From the NCBI GenBank assembly GCA_963833195.1, contig CAWHXF010000024.1:124001-188000 (forward strand): a DNA stretch of 64,000 bases. Direction: 5' to 3'. Source of the DNA: Granulosicoccus sp963833195 (lineage in GTDB: Bacteria > Pseudomonadota > Gammaproteobacteria > Granulosicoccales > Granulosicoccaceae). This document shows, in pieces, positions 56,090 to 64,000 of the stretch. Each line of letters starts with the position of its first letter. Within the stretch, counting starts at the first letter, position 1. The notes under the pieces were generated by a model. The model worked only from the letters and a program-made list of their open reading frames with translations, was not told the origin of the DNA and ran no database searches. Both the position numbers and the translations under genes were made by a program.

Positions 56090-57289
56090 GTGACCGTTCA
56101 GATCTTCGAAGGCCTTCGACGAGCCGATGTTCTCGAGGCCGCCCGTGCTCTCGACGAGGGCGTCACGCATCGCTTCGGGGAGTCCAAACGCTACGACGTG
56201 ATAGTCGAGGGACGTCGGTATCCCCCGAAGGCCACTTTAGGCATCGCCGTGGAGAGGGCCGGACTCGGCCACCTCGGCCCGGGCGACTTCAAGGGCGGGC
56301 TCGGCTCCGCGTGCTTTCGTGCGCTCGAGGCGTGCGGGTTCGAGATCCTGTCCAAGCCCGGGTCGGATACCGAGCCCGACGATTCCTCCGGCGCAGAGGG
56401 ACCGGCCGCGCGCGGTGCATCCATGTCGCGCGACGGTCCGCACCGCTTCCCGCTCCGACGGGACGATGGCAGCGTGCTGGACGCCACGCTCGGCACGGGT
56501 GTCGTCGGCGACGTGTTCGGTCTCGTGATCGAGGCGCACGGGGACGGCCGGAACGCCGACTACCAGGAGGCCGTCGAGCTCGCGCTCGAGCGACTTCGGC
56601 ACGCCGGGTGCCGGCACGTGCAGGTGCGCCTCGTCTCCGGACCCGCCCGCACCGGGGGCGCCCGTTCCGGGCACCTGCTCGGCTACCCGGAGGGGGCAGG
56701 AACGTGGCTCGGATTGGAGGGCAGGACGCCCCGGGATCTGCGGGAAGCGATCGGTCAGGCCGTCAGGCGCGTCCGGACGACGCCTGCTGCGAAGGGGTCG
56801 GGCAACGGACGAAAGCGCATCCTGATCGACGCGGCGCTGGAGGCGCGTTCATGGCGCGAGATCCTCTGCGGACCCGGTGATCCCGATAGCGGTACCGAGC
56901 CCGATTTCCCCGGAGGCAGGGAGCGGGTTCTCGCCTCAATCACGGCGCGACGCGGTCAGCGCGCGTTCCGTCAGGCGTTACTGCGCGCGTACGGCGGGCG
57001 TTGCGCGGTGACGGAAACGAGCGCCGAGGCGGTGCTGGAGGCCGCTCATATCCGTCCCTACGACGGACCAGCGACGAACTGCACAAGCAACGGCCTGCTG
57101 TTGCGGGCGGACATCCACACGCTGTTCGATCTCGACCTGCTCCGGATCGGGCCCGACGGACGGGTGACGGTCGACGCGATCCTGCGCGAGGCGACGTACC
57201 GGGACCTGGACGGACGCACCATCCGTTACCCCGAGCAACGGGGCGACCGTCCTGACCCGACCGCCCTCGCCTCGCGGGCGCGACGATGA
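56090..57289 (+). CDS. HNH endonuclease with ScoMcrA-like N-terminal domain
   Basis: Candidate type IV (modification-dependent) restriction enzyme, about 399 aa. The N-terminal domain (1-90: GVTHRFGESKRYDVIVEGRR, YPPKATLGIAVERA, GDFKGGLGSACFRALEACGF) matches the ScoMcrA-like head domain. A central domain follows (DATLGTGVVGDVFGLVIEAH). The C-terminal HNH has ARRGQRAFRQALLRAYGGRC, AHIRPYDG, SNGLLLRADIHTLFDLDLL. Start taken at GTG 56090; an open extension to 55910 is low-complexity. It stands alone without a methyltransferase, as expected for type IV. Confidence 0.8.
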   Translation: MTVQIFEGLRRADVLEAARALDEGVTHRFGESKRYDVIVEGRRYPPKATLGIAVERAGLGHLGPGDFKGGLGSACFRALEACGFEILSKPGSDTEPDDSSGAEGPAARGASMSRDGPHRFPLRRDDGSVLDATLGTGVVGDVFGLVIEAHGDGRNADYQEAVELALERLRHAGCRHVQVRLVSGPARTGGARSGHLLGYPEGAGTWLGLEGRTPRDLREAIGQAVRRVRTTPAAKGSGNGRKRILIDAALEARSWREILCGPGDPDSGTEPDFPGGRERVLASITARRGQRAFRQALLRAYGGRCAVTETSAEAVLEAAHIRPYDGPATNCTSNGLLLRADIHTLFDLDLLRIGPDGRVTVDAILREATYRDLDGRTIRYPEQRGDRPDPTALASRARR

Positions 57290-57474
57290 GCGACGGCGCG
57301 TCCTGCCCCGTTTAGCGCCCGATACCGCCATTCCACCTGGTCCGCCGCGCCGCACGGGCGCGCCGCGTCGGATGGCGCGTCGGATGGCGCTTCGGCCACG
57401 AGTCGGCCGGCGGCGGTACCGGGATAGTTCGGTGAGGGTCTGCCGGTCCATCGCCCGACCGTCCGATGGGTTTT

Positions 57475-57538
57475 GTCACGGCAAACGACAGGCGTCGGCC
57501 CGATGCGCGTACGTGGATCGATGTTCGCTTGCCGTGAC
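57475..57538. repeat. Near-perfect 16/17-bp inverted repeat
   Basis: Left arm GTCACGGCAAACGACA (57475-57490) and right arm TGTTCGCTTGCCGTGAC (57522-57538), separated by 31 bp, in the 585-bp gap 57290-57874, which has no recognised gene. A short repeat of GTCGGATGGC lies at about 57368-57388. It could be a decayed small transposon end pair or a hairpin. Confidence 0.55.
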
Positions 57539-57874
57539 CGACCGCGCCGTGCGACACGTCGCCGGAGCCCGGGCACCGCCACCTCGGTAGCGCAACCGGA
57601 GAACCTGGGCGCGCCCACGAAGCGACTCACGCGACGGAGCCGAGGACTGCGGGGCTGCGTCCGAGCCGAGCGCCTCGCTCTCGTCGGCGATGTGCACCGA
57701 TTCCCACTGCCCGAATTGTCGACTACGGCAACACGTGGCAGAAGGCCTGACAGTCGGCTGCGCGCGCGACTGCATCCTCGGCGGACGTGCGCAACCCCGT
57801 ACTTTAATTCCCGAGCGTCGATAATCTGGCAGTCTCGGCCGGTGCCCTTCGGCACGGCCACTCGACACTTGCCG

Positions 57875-59023
57875 ATGACCCGAACGATCCTCGCGACCGG
57901 AATCGCGACGCTGCTGCTGACCGCCTGCGGGGGAGGTGGTGGGGACGATCCGCCGAACCCGGCGATGCCGACCACGGACACGCTGACGAACCCCATGGCG
58001 ACCGTGCCGGACGATGACCCGGTCGCGCAGCCGGTGGAGGATCTATCGGCGAGCGAGCCAGTACAGCAACCGGCCCCGGTCGAGGCGCCGTCTACAGTGA
58101 CGAGCGAACCGCGGCCCGATCCGCAGCCTGACCCGGACCCCATCATCAACCCTGGCGCGTTGATCGACCTGTACGGCACGGCGCGGCTCGTCTGGTCGTT
58201 CACGGGCACGGGACCGAACGTGTTTTCGGCCACCGTGAGCTACGGAGCGGAGGATCTCGTCGTCGGGGAGTCGGGCGACGCGCTGCTGATCGATCAGAAC
58301 GCTGCAACGACAGTGCAGATCGGCACCGACCCCGAGCAGCAAGGCAGGACGTTCCCGCTCGTCTGCACTTACGCCGATGGCGTGCCGCAGCTGCTGTGCT
58401 CCACCGACCCGAACGGTGACAGCCGTGCGTTCTTCCTCATTGAACCGCCGGTCAACGGGCGGGGCACCGGGACGTTCGAGGCGTGCCCATCGAGTGATGA
58501 CATCGGTGCGTGCTCCGATCAGCTGCTGACTTCGCCGGACGGCATCGCGGAGATTCAGATCGCGAGCGACGGGTCCGCACTCGGGGCAGTCGTAGCACCG
58601 GGACAGGGCGCAACGCCGGATCCCGGGCCGACGCCGGAGCCCGTCGTGGAAGAGCCCGTGGCTCCCGTGCCTGAGGACGTGGACTGCGGCGACTTCGGTA
58701 GTCAGGCCGAAGCCCAGGCGTTCTTCGACACCCAGGGCCCGGGGGATCGCTACGAGCTCGACGAGGACAACGACTTCATCGCCTGTGAGGAACCATCGTC
58801 CCCGTTCGCACAACCCGTCGTTACCGAACCGGTCGTCGAGACGCCGGCTCCCGTACAGACGCCGGCAACACCGCGGCCCGGTGACCCTGGATTCGTCGAC
58901 CGAAACTGCAGTGACTTCAACACTCAGGCCGAGGCACAGAGGTTCTTCGAAAGTCAGCGTCCGGGCGATCCTCATCGTCTTGACGGCGACGGCAACGGCC
59001 TCGCCTGCGAGAGTCTGCCCTGA
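57875..59023 (+). CDS. Lipoprotein with two Excalibur-like repeats
   Basis: 382 aa. Lipobox signal MTRTILATGIATLLLTAC with Cys18 as lipidation site, then Gly/Pro/Asp-rich linker, a beta-rich central domain (LYGTARLVWSFTGTGPNVFS, TFEACPSSDDIGACSDQ) with paired Cys, and two C-terminal copies of an Excalibur-type motif: DCGDFGSQAEAQAFFDTQGP with DEDNDFIACE, and NCSDFNTQAEAQRFFESQRP with DGDGNGLACE. These are short Ca2+-binding modules often attached to extracellular nucleases. A secreted endonuclease gene follows. Confidence 0.8.
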   Translation: MTRTILATGIATLLLTACGGGGGDDPPNPAMPTTDTLTNPMATVPDDDPVAQPVEDLSASEPVQQPAPVEAPSTVTSEPRPDPQPDPDPIINPGALIDLYGTARLVWSFTGTGPNVFSATVSYGAEDLVVGESGDALLIDQNAATTVQIGTDPEQQGRTFPLVCTYADGVPQLLCSTDPNGDSRAFFLIEPPVNGRGTGTFEACPSSDDIGACSDQLLTSPDGIAEIQIASDGSALGAVVAPGQGATPDPGPTPEPVVEEPVAPVPEDVDCGDFGSQAEAQAFFDTQGPGDRYELDEDNDFIACEEPSSPFAQPVVTEPVVETPAPVQTPATPRPGDPGFVDRNCSDFNTQAEAQRFFESQRPGDPHRLDGDGNGLACESLP

Positions 59024-59232
59024 TCGACGCCGGGACACGTCCCCCGCGCGAGGGGGACGCACCCGCGACGGTCGGAGCGAGCAACGCTCAGCCGTTGAGG
59101 GGGCGCACGGCGAGCAGCCCTGCCTGCATGCGACGGGCGTTCGGCAGGGTTGCTTCACGCGTCGGCGTCTCGTCGGGCCACTATGCGACCGACCAGGTCT
59201 CGATCATCCGGTGTCCGGGATATGCTGTACGC

Positions 59233-60084
59233 ATGACCGGCACCCACCCCGATTATCCCTGCGCGACGACGCGCTCGAACGGCGCGTTGCGCCTGCACCG
59301 GGTCGCCGGCGCACGCGCCGCCCCGCTGGCCGTCGTGCTGTCACTGCTGGGGGGCTGCACGAACGGAAACTTGGTGCCGCTCGCCCCGACGGCGCCGGAC
59401 GCTGAGGACGCGACGGCCCTGCGCGCGTCGATCTCCGAGTCGATGGCGGGCAATGTCGTGCTGCGCTACGCCGACACCTGGGACGTGCTCGCGGACGGCG
59501 CCGAGGTGGCCCCCGGCGCGATCCGGCTGTTCTACACCCGACGCATCGTGTCGGCCGGCGCCCGTGCCTCCGGCGACGATCAGGCCGAAGGCGACTACTG
59601 GAACCGCGAGCATGTGTGGCCGCAGTCCTACGGGCTCGCCGACACCGATGCCCGCACCGACGTGCACAACCTCGTGCCCGTGGACCGGACCGTCAACTCC
59701 AGCCGCGGCAACAAGGTCTTCGACGAGGCCGGAACGCCGCATCACGAGTGCACGGTGTGCCGGGTCTCCGGCGAGGCGTGGGAGCCGGCCCCCGAGGTGC
59801 AGGGAGACGTCGCCCGGATCGCGTTCTACATGGACGTGCGCTACGAGGGCCGGCCCGGCGCCGACGCCGGCGACCTCGACCTGTCGGACGATCCGGACCC
59901 CGAGGCGCGTCGTTTCGGCGTTCTGTCGACCCTCCTCGACTGGCATTGCGCGGACCCGGTCTCGGCCGAGGAGCTGCGCCGGCACCAGGCCGCCGCTGGC
60001 GCGCAGGGCAACCGGAACGCGTTCGTCGACGTTCCCGAACTCGTCGGGCAGGTCTACGGCGTTGAATGCCCACCGATGCCCTGA
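59233..60084 (+). CDS. Secreted endonuclease I family nuclease (lipoprotein)
   Basis: Extracellular/periplasmic non-specific nuclease of the EndA/NucM family, 283 aa. The signal has a lipobox-like LLGGCT. The active-site motif is YWNREHVWPQSYG with the catalytic His, followed by TDVHNLVPVDRTVNSSRGNK for Mg2+ binding and a Cys pair (HHECTVC). It lies 210 bp after the Excalibur lipoprotein on the same strand. Could serve DNA uptake, nutrient use or defence outside the cell. Confidence 0.85.
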   Translation: MTGTHPDYPCATTRSNGALRLHRVAGARAAPLAVVLSLLGGCTNGNLVPLAPTAPDAEDATALRASISESMAGNVVLRYADTWDVLADGAEVAPGAIRLFYTRRIVSAGARASGDDQAEGDYWNREHVWPQSYGLADTDARTDVHNLVPVDRTVNSSRGNKVFDEAGTPHHECTVCRVSGEAWEPAPEVQGDVARIAFYMDVRYEGRPGADAGDLDLSDDPDPEARRFGVLSTLLDWHCADPVSAEELRRHQAAAGAQGNRNAFVDVPELVGQVYGVECPPMP

Positions 60085-60179
60085 CCGGATTGTCCGGGAG
60101 GTGCCGCGCGATGCGACGCCGTGCGGGCCGGGACGAGACCGACCGCGCGGATAGGCAAGCAGGAGGCTACGCGAACCGG

Positions 60180-61320
60180 TTCACGCCATTGCGGCCTCGA
60201 GTGCCCAGCAGCGCGCTCCCGGTCGATCCCGTGCGGAAGCACTCCAGGCAGCGGGTCCGGTGCGAAAGGCGGGACTGGCTCCGGATCGACTCGGCGTGGC
60301 CGGCGGGACACACGAGCTCGACGAGCTGTTGGCGATGGTCGATCCGGGGGTGAGCATCACCGCGCCCTCGTCGGCACGCGGCCAGATGAACAGCCCGCGC
60401 TCCAGCCGGCGCACCTACCGGGCAAGCGATCCACAGGAATTTGCGTCCCGCCCTCCACGCCTCGGCGGGCGCGTCGACGACGAGTGCGGTGCGGGCCGCG
60501 TCCTCAGCCAGGACATTCCGCACGGTCTGGATCGGTGCGTCGTCGCAAGCGTCCGGCACCGCGACGTACCACGCGAACCGGACCAAGAGATCGAGCGGGC
60601 GGGTCGCGTCGGCGGCGATCCGGTGCCGGATCGGTACGCACTGCTGGAACACGAGCGGGTGCAGACCGTCACGCCGCTCCGGCGTCGCGGTGAGCCCGGG
60701 CACGCTGCGGGGGCGTAGCGTCGCGAGCAGCGCGTCCATGCTCCGAGCACCCGCGTGATGGCATTCGTCGACGATCAACTGGCCGTAGCCGCCAGGAAGC
60801 GTCGCCGGATCGTCGTGCCGCGCGAGCGCCTGAACGAGCGCGAGGTCGGCCGCACCCGTCAGGACGGCCTTGCCGCCGCCGTCGACCCCGATCGACTTCG
60901 AGGCGTGCCACAGAGAAGAGGCGGGTCGCGTGCGGCACTGGCGCAGCAGGTCCTTTCTCGGTGGACGAGCACCGGAGTGCTCGTGCCGCAAGCGGCGATG
61001 ACGGCGGTCACCGCGACCGTCCTTGCCGAACTCGGGCGGGGCGACAAGCACGCCGGTCTCGTGCGCGAGCACGATCCCAAGTTCGGCCTCCTGATCGGCT
61101 CGCAAGATGCCTGCGAACGCGAGCTCTAACGGATCGCCCGAAACGCGCTCGTCGCGCAGCGCCCTCGCCGGCGGCGGGCGTGCGGCGAGCTACCCGCTCC
61201 CGCGTTCGGTGAAGGTGTCAAGCATCGCCAAGCTGCGCGCCGCGAAGAGACGCTCGACGGCATCGCGCTGGGCGTCGAGCCCAAGACCACTGCGGCCCCG
61301 CGAGGCGATGCTGACCCAGA
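60180..61320 (-). pseudogene. Ruined DEAD/DEAH-box helicase gene
   Basis: Recognisable pieces in three frames. From the 5' side: GLDAQRDAVERLFAARSLAM, stop, RDERVSGDPLELAFAGILRA, DQEAELGIVLAHETGVLVAP then PEFGK (Walker A, normally PGFGKT), a shifted VTAVIAACGTSTPVLVHR, then GYGQLIVDECHHAG (Walker B DECH), PGLTATPERRDGLHPLVFQQ and IRHRIAADATRPLDLLVRF. At least one nonsense and two frameshifts; the C-terminal RecA domain is missing. Confidence 0.65.
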
Positions 61321-61787
61321 AGCAGGCGGCGACGCGGACGTTGCGTCGGGGGCGGACATCATCCGTCCGGAAGCCCCAGAGAGCCTTCCGTGTTCGCCGG
61401 AACGCAACGCAAGCCGAATCAGTACATCAGCCCATTGTGACAGCGTCGGTTCGAAGCGTCGAAACACCGGCAGACAGGGCTCGTGGCGAGGCAGACGCCG
61501 TCACTATCGTCGCCGCCCGGATCACACACGCCGAGTGTCCGGTCGCAGCCCGTCGCTACTCGGACGGCTCGCCCGGCAGCGACTTGCGCACGCGGTCCGA
61601 CCGGAGGCGGGGCAGAACAGGACAGCGACCCCCTCGTGTCATCGATCGCTTCCCGAACGGCTCGCCGATCGCCTCCAAGGGCGCTTCTCCGGCACCGGAC
61701 ACCATCCGAACGGGCAGTGAGCGGCGTCTCCGCACGACGCGTCTGATAGCGTCGTCTCCTGAACCGCCGGCCTTGTGAGGGACACGG
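61321..61787. other. 467-bp stretch without a recognised gene
   Basis: Probably further eroded helicase sequence in its left part; no coherent frame. The GTGAGGG ribosome site for the next gene lies at its right end. Confidence 0.4.
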
Positions 61788-62771
61788 ATGGCGTTCTATC
61801 AGGGGATCAAGGACTACGACTCGGCCGAGAAGCGACGATGGATCGCTACTCGGCTGGTCGCGCTCCGCGCCGCTTTGAACGAACGCATCGGTGCGGAACG
61901 CGATCCGCGGGCGATCGTCATCGGATCGTGGAACATTCGCGCCTTCGACGGCGGACGCCCGCGTCTCGACGAGAGCTACCACTACATCGCCGAGGTCATC
62001 GATCACTTCGATATCTGCGCGCTGCAGGAAGTCCGACCGGATCTGCGTCCGCTCAGGCGGTTGATGGGCCTGTTGGGGCCGAGTTGGGACTACTTCGTGT
62101 CGGACGTGACCGACGGGGACAGTGGCAACCACGAGCGCATGGCCTTTCTCTACGACACGAGGAAGGTGCGCTTTCGAAATCTGATCGGCGAGCTGGTGAT
62201 CGATGGGGTACCGATTGCCCGCACGCCCTTCTTCGCCGCGTTCCAGGCCGACTGGTTCAAGTTCACGCTCTGCAGCGCGCACATCACGTTCGGCGAACAG
62301 ACCCTGCGGCAGCGAGAGATCGAGGCAATCGCGACCGTGCTCGCCAAGCGGGGGCGAAAGGAGGAAGAGATGTACGTCTTTCTCGGTGACATGAACATCG
62401 AGAGGCTCACCGACCCGACGTTCCAGGCCATGACCGCTCAGGGCCTGACCGTGCCTTTGTTCGGTCCCACCAACCTAGGCGGCACGAGCCACTTCGATCA
62501 GATCGCGTTCACGGGCGATGGCATCGAGACTCACCTGATCCGTCACGGCGCCTTCGACTGGCGCGGTGCCGTCTATCGGGCGAGTGACCGAGACCACTAT
62601 CGCACTCGCGCCGAGAGCTCACGCGGAACGCCTTACGCCGACTGGACGAGAAGCTACCCGGGCTGGACGACCCACGAGATGTCAGACCACCTGCCGATCT
62701 GGGTCGAGGTGCGTACCGATTACTCCGACCAGTACCTCGCCGAAAACTTCATCGGGAACGCTCGACGGTGA
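61788..62771 (+). CDS. Endonuclease/exonuclease/phosphatase (EEP) family protein
   Basis: 327 aa. EEP motifs in order: IVIGSWNIRAFD (Asn), CALQEVRPD (catalytic Glu), ERMAFLYDTRKVRF, CSAHITFG (His), VFLGDMNIERL (Asp/Asn), HFDQIAF, and MSDHLPIWVEV (Asp-His). There is no signal peptide, so it is cytosolic: a DNase/RNase or phosphodiesterase. A GTGAGGGACACGG ribosome site supports ATG 61788. Substrate unknown; it lies in a run of nuclease genes. Confidence 0.85.
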   Translation: MAFYQGIKDYDSAEKRRWIATRLVALRAALNERIGAERDPRAIVIGSWNIRAFDGGRPRLDESYHYIAEVIDHFDICALQEVRPDLRPLRRLMGLLGPSWDYFVSDVTDGDSGNHERMAFLYDTRKVRFRNLIGELVIDGVPIARTPFFAAFQADWFKFTLCSAHITFGEQTLRQREIEAIATVLAKRGRKEEEMYVFLGDMNIERLTDPTFQAMTAQGLTVPLFGPTNLGGTSHFDQIAFTGDGIETHLIRHGAFDWRGAVYRASDRDHYRTRAESSRGTPYADWTRSYPGWTTHEMSDHLPIWVEVRTDYSDQYLAENFIGNARR

Positions 62772-62950
62772 TGAACGAGCTCGATCCGGAAGCCGGCGAG
62801 CGACGAACGCCGAGGTATCGAACCACGCCGCCGGCGGCGCCCGATCGGCACTCGCCGCGGTCCAGAAGTGCTCCGCTTCTCTCGGTGCTCTTGAACGAGG
62901 CGCGACGGGTCTCAGTGCACCCGGCTTCGAGTAACGAACGGGAGGTCTTC

Positions 62951-64000
62951 GTGCGCGATCGACGTGTGCCGAACAGAATCGCTACGGCGCTGATGGTGAT
63001 GATATTGACGGTCGCGTTCACGCCGACAGCGCTCGGCTCGGACGCGCCGATCGTCTCCTTCGCCACGCATGCCGCGACCGACGAGATGGCGCTGGCGACG
63101 ACGATCGTCATCGAGAGTCGGGCAGCCACGGCGCTTCGGATGAAGGTCGATGTCGTTGGGTCCGACCGATCGGCGGTCGTCGTTTCCCCAGCTCGTGTGA
63201 CGGAATCGCTTGAGCTCGCACCCGGAGACAGAGAGATCGTTCGGCTCGAGCGCGCGATCGGAGCGGGAGCGGAGACGGCGCTCGTTGCTCGGTTGCTCGT
63301 CGAGCCGGTCGACGACGCCTTCCCGCTCGGCTTCGCCGAGCGAGTCTTGCTCCCGCCTGGCGAACCGGCGCGCCCCGCGATCCCGTCGTGGACGGGAACC
63401 GTCCAGGGGCGGCCCGGCTCGGTCTCGGAGCTGACCCTTCCCTTGCTCAACAGCGGCCCGTGCCGCTCGGTGTTCTTCCCCGGCGGCCATTTGGGCACGC
63501 TCGCTGCCGAGCGACACGCGATTGCGATCGACGGAGCCTGCGAGGACACCGTCGACGGCACCCAAGCGCGGCTGCGCGTACCGGGGGGCGCCGACGGCCA
63601 CGTCTTCGCCGGAACGGTCGATCTGTCGCCCGGGATCGAAGGCGGCGAAATCACGCTCTCCGTCCTGCGGCGCGCACCGCCCTCGGCGTTCTGGATACCT
63701 CTGGTGATCGGGGCCATCGTCGCCTATGTCGTCGCGCGCGCGACCGCATTGCGCGCACGGGTGGAACGCATCCGGATCGAAGTCGAGCACTTGTCGATCG
63801 AAGCGGATGTGGCCGATGCCGCGCATGACACCCGACGCTCGGAGTCCAAGACCCCGAAACGCGCCGACCCTGCAGCGAAGGGCGGCGAAGAACAGGCCCT
63901 CGCCCCTTTGTCCGCTCCCGAGGGCGACGCCGCCGAACGGCGCGGGTGGAACATCGCCTGCATCGTCGAACAACACCGGCGAAAACTCGCGCGCCGCTGC
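62951..64000 (+). CDS. Membrane-anchored hypothetical protein, 3' end outside window
   Basis: Open reading frame of 350 codons with no stop, starting at GTG 62951 after GGGAGGTCTTC. Signal-like N terminus (LMVMILTVAFTPTALGS), then a ~200-residue beta-rich extracytoplasmic part (VSFATHAATDEMALATTIVI, LELAPGDREIVRLERAIGAG), a single membrane segment (AFWIPLVIGAIVAYVVARA) and a charged helical cytosolic region (RIRIEVEHLSIEADVADAAH). No family recognised. It reads against two long opposite-strand frames that are shadows. Confidence 0.65.
   Translation, partial: MRDRRVPNRIATALMVMILTVAFTPTALGSDAPIVSFATHAATDEMALATTIVIESRAATALRMKVDVVGSDRSAVVVSPARVTESLELAPGDREIVRLERAIGAGAETALVARLLVEPVDDAFPLGFAERVLLPPGEPARPAIPSWTGTVQGRPGSVSELTLPLLNSGPCRSVFFPGGHLGTLAAERHAIAIDGACEDTVDGTQARLRVPGGADGHVFAGTVDLSPGIEGGEITLSVLRRAPPSAFWIPLVIGAIVAYVVARATALRARVERIRIEVEHLSIEADVADAAHDTRRSESKTPKRADPAAKGGEEQALAPLSAPEGDAAERRGWNIACIVEQHRRKLARRC

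Noticed and set aside
62749..63976. Two overlapping minus-strand frames at the right edge
   Set aside because: The plus-strand frame has a ribosome site, signal peptide and membrane helix; the minus frames are Arg/Ser/Thr-rich shadows.

Overview
The window is high-GC (roughly two-thirds G+C by eye), gene-dense DNA from a bacterium, most likely a gammaproteobacterium. Pointers are the CopAB/CopRS-type copper genes, the FNR/ANR-type operator sites, the LldP/LdhA/PpsA/AdhP gene set and the Rieske protein type. No rRNA, tRNA or CRISPR array was seen. The species cannot be named from the sequence alone.

Region 1 (1-9.8 kb) opens with the copper resistance operon copAB, read leftward from a CueR-like promoter, divergent from a copR/copS-type two-component system. 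Two small exported BON-like proteins, an APC permease, an EamA exporter, a stand-alone Rieske protein and a small K+-channel-like protein follow. Region 2 (9.8-16.6 kb) is carbon and lipid metabolism: a phospholipase D/cardiolipin synthase, a GH65 sugar phosphorylase with its beta-phosphoglucomutase, and an archaeal-type (type II) GAPDH. Region 3 (15.9-21.2 kb) is a leftward metal operon: a Cu P-type ATPase with CPD in place of CPC, then a His/Gly-rich DUF2933 protein, then an isoprenylcysteine methyltransferase-like protein, all with 4-bp overlaps. Beside it lie a CorE-like ECF sigma factor with a C-terminal Cys cluster and a Met-rich EF-hand protein. Region 4 (21.4-29.7 kb) is low-oxygen carbon metabolism: lactate permease, D-lactate dehydrogenase, PEP synthase, alcohol dehydrogenase and cyclopropane fatty acid synthase. 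FNR-type boxes precede ppsA, adhP and the EF-hand gene.

Region 5 (29.7-38.5 kb) mixes live and decaying genes. It holds a coupled DUF5676/YHS-like operon, a second EF-hand gene with a dead duplicate, a fragment of the APC permease, a second channel paralogue, a second Cu ATPase (YHS + CPC) with its own CueR-like box, and an unusual permuted ATP-grasp-like protein.

Region 6 (39-57 kb) is an accessory/defence island. A Lit-like (peptidase U49) gene is split by a complete IS21-family element with a 6-bp target duplication. After it come a CueR-type MerR regulator, DUF2188, an OLD-type ATPase-TOPRIM nuclease, a DUF4935-like PIN protein overlapping an unknown protein, a zinc-ribbon protein with a HEPN-like tail, a tyrosine recombinase, and a frameshifted KfrA-like gene with a palindrome cluster between the last two. 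IS66 and cupin remnants, a predicted membrane protein and a ScoMcrA-like HNH endonuclease complete it.

Region 7 (57-64 kb) carries an Excalibur-domain lipoprotein, a secreted endonuclease I lipoprotein, a ruined DEAD/DEAH helicase, an EEP-fold nuclease and a truncated membrane-anchored protein running off the window end. The recurring theme is copper/metal handling and microaerobic metabolism next to mobile DNA and defence genes, with several traces of duplication followed by decay.
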